Assembly: GCA_028716065.1 (NCBI GenBank)
Contig: JAQUQN010000058.1
Location: 1 to 6,883 of the forward strand
Direction: 5' to 3'
DNA length: 6,883 bases
From: Candidatus Omnitrophota bacterium
GTDB lineage: Bacteria > Omnitrophota > Gorgyraeia > 2-01-FULL-45-10
In this document: positions 1-4,795 of the stretch, in pieces
Layout of the letters: every line of letters begins with the position of its first letter
How positions within the stretch are numbered: the stretch's first letter is position 1
Notes under the pieces: generated by a model
Database searches by the model: none
The model's input: the letters and a program-made list of their open reading frames with translations, nothing else
What the model was told of the DNA's origin: nothing
Translations under genes and position numbers: made by a program

Positions 1-242
1 CACTTTATGACGTGGGCACCCATCATGAATATGACCATCTTATCGTTCTTATGGGCGGCTACGAGCGCTTCGACTATTGCCTTGAAGTTATTGCTGGTGA
101 GAATATTCGGGAGGGAGTCGTAGAAATCCTTAAAAGAAGCTCTCTTTTTTCCGGGTACGGCGAAATCTTTTATCGAGACCTTGCACTTCCTGGAATCGAG
201 CGGAATCGTCCTTATATTTTTAAGATCGACCCTCTTTGGCAT
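1..242 (-). CDS. N-terminal fragment of a conserved protein of uncertain function (MGAHVIK motif), cut by the window edge
   Basis: Eighty codons are visible, read leftward from an ATG at 242, and the frame is still open at base 1. The start is supported by an AAGGA Shine-Dalgarno sequence at 250-254 with a 7-nt spacer and by a sigma70-like promoter just upstream. The protein begins MPKRVDLKNIRTIPL, is rich in Lys/Arg, has a DFYDSLPNIL segment near residues 39-48, and ends in a hydrophobic beta-strand-like stretch VIFMMGAHVIK (70-80). There is no signal peptide or membrane segment, so it is probably cytoplasmic. The MGAHVIK ending resembles, from memory, a family of uncharacterised bacterial proteins distantly like deoxyhypusine synthase. 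I cannot check this and the diagnostic part lies outside the window. The plus-strand reading frame over the same bases is a shadow with no ribosome-binding site. That this is a gene is fairly sure; its function is not. Confidence 0.72.
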   Translation of the reverse strand, partial: MPKRVDLKNIRTIPLDSRKCKVSIKDFAVPGKKRASFKDFYDSLPNILTSNNFKAIVEALVAAHKNDKMVIFMMGAHVIK

Positions 243-249
243 AAATATG

Positions 250-254
250 TCCTT
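250..254 (-). promoter_or_regulatory. Shine-Dalgarno site fixing the start at 242
   Basis: On the minus strand AAAAGGA is followed by 7 nt (CATATTT) and then ATG at 242. Another ATG slightly upstream, around 260, is in a different frame, so this site selects the start of the truncated gene. Confidence 0.6.
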
Positions 255-265
255 TTGAGCATATT

Positions 266-294
266 ATTCTAACAATAAGATTCAATGGCGTCAA
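266..294 (-). promoter_or_regulatory. Sigma70-type promoter for the truncated gene at 1-242
   Basis: On the minus strand a -35 box TTGACG (289-294) is separated by exactly 17 nt from a -10 box TAGAAT (266-271). Each box differs from consensus at one position, and A/T-rich sequence (295-312) lies upstream like an UP element. Transcription would start near 259, leaving a leader of about 17 nt that holds just the Shine-Dalgarno site. This makes the leftmost gene a separate transcription unit from the glycosyltransferase operon. Confidence 0.6.
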
Positions 295-349
295 TATAAT
301 ATTATATCTCGTTAATATATTGAAATCTTGAAATTTTAGGGTCCTGCCT

Positions 350-601
350 TAAACCTAAACCGAAGTTATGTTCGCACAAATATGCTAAAGAGCTTATAGG
401 GAAAATGTTCCCCTTCGCTTACGCTCGGGTCGGTCTTTTGCTCAGTCGAAAAACGGGAACCTGCGGAACTCGCCCGCCGGAGGCGGGCTCAGACATCCTC
501 GGTTCTTTTAATATCAAAACATTGTTATATATAACCGTTTTTCTTCTTCCCAAAAGACCTAACATTTTCATTGTGCTCACTATAACTTCGGTTTAGGTTT
601 A
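350..601. repeat. Inverted-repeat element with 20-bp perfect arms (MITE-like)
   Basis: The arm at 350-369 (T followed by AAACCTAAACCGAAGTTAT) is repeated as an exact reverse complement at 582-601, enclosing 212 bp. Beyond the perfect arms the inward sequence is still loosely alike. Read outward-to-inward, both arms could encode NLNRSY followed by a related Asn/Lys/Ser stretch, which suggests two diverged inverted copies of one sequence. Inside lies a strong small hairpin at 472-488. No transposase and no convincing target-site duplication are visible (only CT on both sides). It could be a miniature element, a decayed inverted duplication, or simply a structured spacer. Confidence 0.65.
472..488. 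repeat. GC-rich hairpin GCCCGCC-gga-GGCGGGC
   Basis: A perfect 7-bp stem with a 3-nt loop lies inside the 350-601 element. It is bracketed further out by GAACC (457-461) and GGTTC (501-505), which could close a larger stem. There is no upstream gene on the plus strand for it to terminate. On the minus strand the hairpin is followed only by a delayed T run, so I list it as a structural palindrome rather than a terminator. Confidence 0.6.
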
Positions 602-638
602 CTAGGCCGTTCATAAAATCCTTCGTATCGTCAATACA

Positions 639-840
639 GTAAAATTTTTCGGCTTCTTAGTGTGGCGGAACTTTTGTGGTACGCCGGAGCGACTGTATAA
701 AAATGCGATACATTATGGCGTTTTAGGCTTTATCATCGCATTTTTATCCACAGCGAGCGAGGATGCCTAATCCGAGCGAGCGGCAAGCGGAGGCGGCCAC
801 AAAAGTAAACGCCTGCTTGGGTAAAGCCGAAAAATTTTAC
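639..840. repeat. Nested three-tier inverted-repeat element
   Basis: Three perfect inverted pairs are nested. The outer pair is GTAAAATTTTTCGGCTT (639-655) with its complement (824-840), 17 bp. The middle pair is ACTTTTGTGG (670-679) with CCACAAAAGT (797-806), 10 bp, each flanked by its own GGCG...CGCC. The inner pair is ATAAAAATGCGAT (697-709) with ATCGCATTTTTAT (735-747), 13 bp. Between the right-hand arms is a GAGCGAG-rich segment with direct repeats CGAGCGAG (754-761, 773-780). It could fold as a long hairpin RNA/DNA or be a small non-autonomous mobile element. No coding capacity is evident. Confidence 0.7.
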
Positions 841-853
841 CTCCGGCGAGGTA
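830..853 (-). terminator. Candidate rho-independent terminator of the glycosyltransferase operon
   Basis: On the minus strand, about 70 nt past the stop of the last operon gene, TACCTC-GCCG-GAGGTA forms a 6-bp stem with a tetraloop (838-853). AAA and then TTTTT (830-834) follow. The stem is short and the T run is offset by three A residues, so strength is doubtful. The T run also belongs to the outer arm of the 639-840 inverted repeat, so the match may be partly incidental. Confidence 0.4.
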
Positions 854-924
854 CTCGGCCGAGAGGGGAGGCTTACCGGTAAAGCTGCCTTTTGGCGGAA
901 GGACACAAAATATTTTACGCTACC

Positions 925-1989
925 TTATTTTCCCAAAAGAGTTTTCGCCGCATCAAGTACATCCTCGACCGTTATTGCCTCGAGGCACTTGAAGCCTTTC
1001 TTGCAATTATGGGCAAGGCAGATCTCGCACCCGATGTCCTTCTGGAGAATCTTAGAACGCTTTCCCGTGGGGCCCCACCTGGCCGGGGCAAGGCCGCGGT
1101 TACTGCGTCCGAATATCACTATCGTCGGCGTGCCGAGGGCGCTCGCCATGTGCACGGGCCCGGAATCGTTCGATATGAGAAGGCTGGACCGGCGCAATAT
1201 GCTTGCCAGGTCCCCCACCGTCGTGGCGCCGGACAGGTCTATGGGCCTGGCCTTTAGAGCTTCCGCTATCTTATTGCCGATAGGCTTATCCTCCGCGCTC
1301 GCCACGATCACGATCCTGGCGGCGAGTCTGTCCGCAAGGCCATCGGCCACCTTCACGAAATTTTCCCATGGCCACTTCTTCGAAAGGCAGCTCGCCCCTG
1401 GATTTAACGCGACTATGATATCATCTTTTCCTATGCCGTTATCCCTGAATATGTGCTCGGCGTGTCTTTCGTTATGCTCCCCGACCGATACATACAACTC
1501 CTTCTCCTTCGCCTCGACGCCCATGTACCTGAGGAGGTCCAGGACGTTATCTATCTCGTGTTTCAGGCCGAACTGTTTGGTATGAGGGATCCTCCTGGTA
1601 AGGAGATATCCCATCTTTTTGTCATAGCCGATCCTTTCGGGTATCCCCGCAAAGAATGTTATCATGTGCGTCCTGTTCGAGGGATGGAACGCCACGGCAA
1701 GATCGAATTTTTTCTTCCGCAATTTCAGGACGAACCTAAGATTTCTGAAAAATCCCCTCTCTCTCTCCTTCTTGTCATAGAGTATGACTTCATCAAGGTA
1801 GGGGTTCCCCTTCAGGATATCATGGACATATGGCTGGGCCATGAACGCGATATGGCTATTCGGGTAGGCATTCCTCATCGCTTTTATGGCGGGCGTGGAC
1901 AATATAATATCGCCCATCTTATCCAGCCGTATTAAAAGGATCTTTTTATAGTTTGGAGTTTGGAGTTTGGAGTTTGGAGTTTTATTCAT
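925..1989 (-). CDS. GT9 (heptosyltransferase-family) glycosyltransferase A
   Basis: 354-residue protein of the ADP-heptose:LPS heptosyltransferase family (GT9, two Rossmann domains, cytoplasmic side of the inner membrane). Visible motifs: KMGDIILSTP with the presumed catalytic Asp27; FDLAVAF (95-101); NPGA (196-199) and KKWP (204-207), where the Lys should contact the nucleotide-sugar phosphates; NDSGPVH (274-280). In place of the usual FGPTDP it has FGRSNRGLAPARWGP (from 293), marking a different subgroup from its three neighbours. The C-terminus carries C-x2-C-x4-C-x5-C (321, 324, 329, 335). The first ~14 residues (TPNSKLQ-TPN) are translated from a heptamer DNA repeat and are not part of the fold. 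No other in-frame start exists before the domain, so ATG 1989 is kept. It overlaps the upstream gene by 8 nt. Last gene of the operon. Heptose as donor is inferred. Confidence 0.92.
   Translation of the reverse strand: MNKTPNSKLQTPNYKKILLIRLDKMGDIILSTPAIKAMRNAYPNSHIAFMAQPYVHDILKGNPYLDEVILYDKKERERGFFRNLRFVLKLRKKKFDLAVAFHPSNRTHMITFFAGIPERIGYDKKMGYLLTRRIPHTKQFGLKHEIDNVLDLLRYMGVEAKEKELYVSVGEHNERHAEHIFRDNGIGKDDIIVALNPGASCLSKKWPWENFVKVADGLADRLAARIVIVASAEDKPIGNKIAEALKARPIDLSGATTVGDLASILRRSSLLISNDSGPVHMASALGTPTIVIFGRSNRGLAPARWGPTGKRSKILQKDIGCEICLAHNCKKGFKCLEAITVEDVLDAAKTLLGK
1951..1982 (-). repeat. Heptamer tandem array (ACTCCAA x4) inside the start of GT9-A
   Basis: Four exact copies of GTTTGGA on the plus strand (1951-1978), plus a partial fifth (GTTT, 1979-1982), are read on the minus strand as ACTCCAA units starting three codons after the ATG of GT9-A. 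The same heptamer family appears, in the opposite orientation, at 3972-4020. Seven is not a multiple of three, so any change other than by three units shifts the frame. Confidence 0.9.
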
Positions 1990-2959
1990 ATCCTTCTATC
2001 ATCATCCTGGCCGTCTCAAATACTTCTTCGTGTGAGATCAGCTTCATGCACTCATAATTATACTTGCATACCGCGCTTTCACACGGGGAACAGAAGAGTT
2101 TCTTATTCATCACTATGTCGAATTCTCCGGTAGGCCCGTATTTCCTGGGGTCGGTCGGGCCGAAGAGCGCCAACACCTTCACGCCGACACTGCAGCCTAA
2201 ATGGAGCGGCGCGCTGTCATTCGTTATCAGCAGTTTTGCCTTCTTGAGGAGGGCCGCCAATTGCCGGATATTGGTCTTATCTACAAGGTCGAAAGGCCTG
2301 TTCTTCGTCTTACTCAATACCTTATCTACCACATCCCTGTCCTCGCCGAGTCCTACCATTACGACACTCGCCCGGCATTCCGTGATGAGCCTGTCGGAAA
2401 GCGCGGCGAAATGCTCTGCAGGCCACCTCTTCAAGTGGCTCTTGGCGCCCGCATTCATGACGACGATCGGGTCGATGACATTATTCTCTCTCACCATCCG
2501 CAAGGCATATTCTTCGTCCTCTTTCGGAACATGGACATGATAGGCCTCATCGTCAATTTCGATACCCAGGCTTTTTAATTTATAGAGATGCCTGTCTTTA
2601 CTATGGAGCATTGTCTTAGGAGCCGCATGTATGGTTCCCGTCCTGTATTTCGGTCCGAGGAGCAGTGGAAAGACGGTATTCTTCAGGTCCACCACGAGAT
2701 CATAGCGCAGCTTTTTCAGTTTTAACTGAAGCCGGCGTTTTTCGGCTATCGGCAGGTGCTTGTCATAGATTATTACCTTGAATATCCGCGGGTCCTTTTC
2801 GAATAGCTCCTTGCCGCTGGGCCCCACCATCACATCTATCCTGGAATCTGGAAATTCCCGGGCTAATCTTCTCAATACGGGCGTCGTGAGTATCACGTCC
2901 CCGACGTTGCTCAACGTTATCACCAGTATGCGCTTTACCTGCGCTTTATCGATTGTCAT
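1982..2959 (-). CDS. GT9 (heptosyltransferase-family) glycosyltransferase B
   Basis: 325-residue GT9 family protein. Motifs: NVGDVILTTP with presumed catalytic Asp21; YDLVVDLKN (86-94); NAGAKSHLKRWP (169-180) with the phosphate-binding Lys; NDSAPLH (247-253); LFGPTDPRKYGP (265-276); and a C-terminal C-x2-C-x4-C-x5-C (290, 293, 298, 304). In the donor-binding loop Ala replaces the Gly of the classical D-S/T-G-P motif, as in GT9-D but not A or C. I choose ATG at 2959, which gives a normal family start (MTIDKAQVKRILVITL). The longer frame opens with TTG at 3001, has no ribosome-binding site, and would add 14 residues that merely read through the end of the preceding gene. With this start the overlap with that gene is 14 nt, preceded only by a weak GGGG. 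Probably transfers heptose or a related sugar to a lipid-linked core; acceptor unknown. Confidence 0.93.
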   Translation of the reverse strand: MTIDKAQVKRILVITLSNVGDVILTTPVLRRLAREFPDSRIDVMVGPSGKELFEKDPRIFKVIIYDKHLPIAEKRRLQLKLKKLRYDLVVDLKNTVFPLLLGPKYRTGTIHAAPKTMLHSKDRHLYKLKSLGIEIDDEAYHVHVPKEDEEYALRMVRENNVIDPIVVMNAGAKSHLKRWPAEHFAALSDRLITECRASVVMVGLGEDRDVVDKVLSKTKNRPFDLVDKTNIRQLAALLKKAKLLITNDSAPLHLGCSVGVKVLALFGPTDPRKYGPTGEFDIVMNKKLFCSPCESAVCKYNYECMKLISHEEVFETARMMIEGYE

Positions 2960-3977
2960 CTGTCCCCAGTATTTTAACCGCTTCCTCGAACACGTCCCCA
3001 ATCTTTATCGCCGCCATGCAGCGGTTTTCCGTACAGGTAACGTCATAACATGGTATATCGCATTCATCGAATTTCGAGATCACGACGTAGGCCCCGGCGC
3101 CGTGAGGGCCGGTTATCTCCGGCGACGTAGGGCCGAATAACGCTATCAATTTTGCCTTCATCGCCGACGCTATGTGCATGGGACCCGTATCGTTCGCCAC
3201 GACGAGGTCCGCCCTCTCCATCAGGGCGCCCAGCTGTTTAAGGTCAGTCTTGCCGCAGGTTATGACGGGCTTATTCTTCATGAGCGCACTTATATTTTCG
3301 GCGAGTTTCACGTCCTTGCGCGCGCCGGATATGACGATTTTCAAGCCCGTCTTATCCATGAGCATGTCCGAAAGAAGCGCGAAGTTCTCTTTGGGCCACC
3401 GCTTGGGATCCCAGTTGCCTCCCGGACATATCACCGCTATCTTATCGCCTTCACCTATGCCGTTCGTTTTCAGCAGATCCCTGATAAATTTTCCGTCTTC
3501 ATCTTTTATGAAGAATTCGTAAGAACTATCATGCGGTTCGATCCCGGCTGCCCGCGCCAGATTGAGGAAATATTCGACCTTGTGCGTGTCGCCTTCCGGT
3601 TCCTCGGCGCATTTTGTCAGAAGCATCCGCCTATTCTTCGTAGGATAACCGATTCTTTCCTTTATTCCTGCCAGGTACACGATGAGGGCCTTGGTAAAGG
3701 ACCTGTGCAGGATGAAGGCCTCGTCAAAGCGCTTCTTCCTTAAAAGGGCTATCAATTTCAGTTTGCCCGCCAGGCTTCTGTGCCTGCCTTCCTCGTCGTA
3801 AATTATTATCTCATTAATGCGGGGATTACCCTCCAGGACCGGAGAGCATCTGGGGTGTAAAAGGCACGCCATGTACGCGTCGGGATAACGCTCCCGTAGC
3901 GCCCTGATAAAAGGCGTCGAGAATATCACATCCCCCACCCAATTCACATTCACGATCAGTATTCTCTTATTACTCAT
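2946..3977 (-). CDS. GT9 glycosyltransferase C, WaaF-like (heptosyltransferase II type)
   Basis: 343-residue GT9 protein, the most WaaF-like of the four. Its N-terminus NVNWVGDVIFSTP resembles the NW-[IV]-GD signature of heptosyltransferase II, with presumed catalytic Asp16. Further motifs: PGGNWDPKRWP (185-195), NDTGPMHIA (262-270), LFGPTSPE (280-287), and a Cys cluster spaced slightly differently from its paralogues, C-x3-C-x4-C-x4-C (306, 310, 315, 320). The start lies inside a heptamer repeat array. AGGAG at 3987-3991, supplied by a repeat unit, sits 9 nt upstream of ATG 3977. It follows the deacetylase stop by 44 nt, the only real gap in the operon, and overlaps GT9-B by 14 nt. In known pathways such enzymes add the second heptose of the LPS inner core; here that is inferred from family. 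Confidence 0.93.
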   Translation of the reverse strand: MSNKRILIVNVNWVGDVIFSTPFIRALRERYPDAYMACLLHPRCSPVLEGNPRINEIIIYDEEGRHRSLAGKLKLIALLRKKRFDEAFILHRSFTKALIVYLAGIKERIGYPTKNRRMLLTKCAEEPEGDTHKVEYFLNLARAAGIEPHDSSYEFFIKDEDGKFIRDLLKTNGIGEGDKIAVICPGGNWDPKRWPKENFALLSDMLMDKTGLKIVISGARKDVKLAENISALMKNKPVITCGKTDLKQLGALMERADLVVANDTGPMHIASAMKAKLIALFGPTSPEITGPHGAGAYVVISKFDECDIPCYDVTCTENRCMAAIKIGDVFEEAVKILGTDDNR

Positions 3978-4020
3978 AACTCATAACTCCTAACTCCAAA
4001 CTCATAACTCCCAACTCATA
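3972..4020 (+). repeat. Seven-unit heptamer array ACTC[A/C]NA at the deacetylase/GT9-C junction
   Basis: Seven contiguous 7-bp units fill nearly the whole gap: ACTCATA, ACTCATA, ACTCCTA, ACTCCAA, ACTCATA, ACTCCCA, ACTCATA. Only the fifth and sixth bases vary. On the minus (coding) strand the units read TATGAGT, TAGGAGT, TTGGAGT and so on, giving both GGAG-type ribosome-binding sequences and ATG codons. One unit is identical to the ACTCCAA unit repeated at 1951-1982 but in inverted orientation. It resembles in style the short tandem heptanucleotide repeats (STRR) known from heterocystous cyanobacteria. Confidence 0.92.
3987..3991 (-). promoter_or_regulatory. Repeat-derived Shine-Dalgarno site for GT9-C
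   Basis: The unit TAGGAGT (3986-3992, minus strand) gives AGGAG 9 nt before ATG 3977. The nearer ATG at 3984, in the neighbouring unit, stops after four codons (ATG AGT TAT GAG TAA). The start at 3977 is therefore the only productive one. Confidence 0.55.
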
Positions 4021-4021
4021 A

Positions 4022-4795
4022 CTACTCGTCTCTATGCTCCTTCACCCACGTATAATACCCGCTCGATTCGATACGGAAGACGAGCAGATTGTCGGAGGTA
4101 CGCGATATCCGGACGCGTTTTATCGCGTAGATATCGTCGGCGGGTTTGAACCTTCCCGGATTGGTGGCGCACGCGCCTTTGTAGCCCGCTTCTTTCACAT
4201 ATTCCTTGACACGCTCATCGTATCCCCCGAGAGGATAACAAAAATAATCCACTCTCCTGCCCAGCCCCTTCTCTAATATATCCTTTGAACCGTAAATCTC
4301 GGCCTTTAGCCTCTTGTCATCCAGCGTGGGAAGCCACACGTGTGACTTGGTATGGCTGCCGATCGTCATGATGCCGAAATCGGCCATCTCCTTAATTTCC
4401 TTCCACCCTACCCATCCATCCCGGCCTATCTTATCTGTTATGACGAATATCGTCGCCGGTAGATTATACTTCTTTAAGGCCGGGAAAGCGTACTTATAAT
4501 TATTATAATATCCGTCGTCGAAAGTTATCGCCACCGTCTTAGGCGGTACCTTCTCTTCGCCCTGCATGTACGCCGCTATCTTATCCAGTCCGACGACATT
4601 ATAATTATTCTTCTTCAAAAATTCCATCTGCCTGGCGAACGACTCCGGCGTGACAGATAGCTTTGTCTCCCCGGCCCTTTCATCTATCGAGTGATACATC
4701 AATACGGGAACGACGTATGCCGTCTTGAGAAAGACGATTCCCAAAACTGCTAGTATTGCCAACACCAGGCATGTCCAAATTAATATCTTCTTCAT
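4022..4795 (-). CDS. Membrane-anchored polysaccharide deacetylase (NodB / carbohydrate esterase 4 fold)
   Basis: 257-residue protein. An N-terminal hydrophobic helix (about 4-26, after MKK) without an obvious cleavage or lipobox site suggests a signal anchor with the enzyme in the periplasm. The domain opens with VPVLMYHSI (29-37). The NodB motif 1 TFDDG (91-95) gives catalytic-base Asp93 and metal-binding Asp94. Motif 2 is SHTKSH, with metal ligands His148 and His152. Motif 3 is FCYPLGGYD (185-193) where the classic form has R-x-x-Y-G-like residues; the C-terminus RVRIS (227-231) is typical of the family. It should remove N-acetyl (or formyl) groups from an amino sugar by a metal-dependent mechanism. 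Its place among LPS-core-type transferases suggests a surface glycan or lipid-linked substrate; peptidoglycan is the alternative. The start ATGA overlaps the GT4 stop by 4 nt, indicating translational coupling. Confidence 0.93.
   Translation of the reverse strand: MKKILIWTCLVLAILAVLGIVFLKTAYVVPVLMYHSIDERAGETKLSVTPESFARQMEFLKKNNYNVVGLDKIAAYMQGEEKVPPKTVAITFDDGYYNNYKYAFPALKKYNLPATIFVITDKIGRDGWVGWKEIKEMADFGIMTIGSHTKSHVWLPTLDDKRLKAEIYGSKDILEKGLGRRVDYFCYPLGGYDERVKEYVKEAGYKGACATNPGRFKPADDIYAIKRVRISRTSDNLLVFRIESSGYYTWVKEHRDE

Larger units (their letters stand above)
243..924. other. 682-bp intergenic region with no supported gene, rich in palindromes
   Basis: The short plus-strand frames here lack ribosome-binding sites and family resemblance. 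The part nearest the left gene (about 243-400) is visibly A/T-rich and holds its promoter. The rest is built from inverted repeats: a 350-601 element, a nested 639-840 element, and small palindromes at 472-488, 854-863 (CTCGGCCGAG) and 873-882 (TTACCGGTAA). A minus-strand frame through about 530-658 reads EKFYCIDDTKDF then SEHNENVRSFGKKK. This faintly recalls a GIY-YIG nuclease core but is too short and degenerate to call. Confidence 0.7.

Noticed and set aside
12..272. 86-residue plus-strand reading frame
   Set aside because: It is antisense to a minus-strand gene with a promoter, ribosome-binding site and protein-like composition; the plus frame has none of these.
405..596. 63-residue plus-strand frame in the intergenic region
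   Set aside because: It crosses the hairpin and the right arm of the inverted repeat, has no ribosome-binding site, and reads RPPEAGS through a palindrome, so it is repeat translation rather than a gene.
350..840. Insertion sequence with transposase
   Set aside because: Inverted repeats are present but no reading frame there is long enough or similar to a transposase, and no clear target-site duplication flanks them.
243..924. tRNA, rRNA or riboswitch
   Set aside because: I found no cloverleaf with a T-loop GTTCRA sequence and no known riboswitch core; the palindromes do not match a class I can name.
892..1257. Plus-strand frames opposite GT9-A (also 989-1585 and 1453-1935)
   Set aside because: They lie antisense to a protein with complete family motifs, overlap one another in different frames, and show no domain.
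2960..3001. Upstream TTG start for GT9-B adding 14 residues
   Set aside because: No ribosome-binding site; the extra residues only translate the end of GT9-C in another frame, and ATG 2959 gives the usual family N-terminus.
3972..4020. CRISPR-like array
   Set aside because: Units are 7 bp, contiguous and without spacers, so it is a simple tandem repeat.
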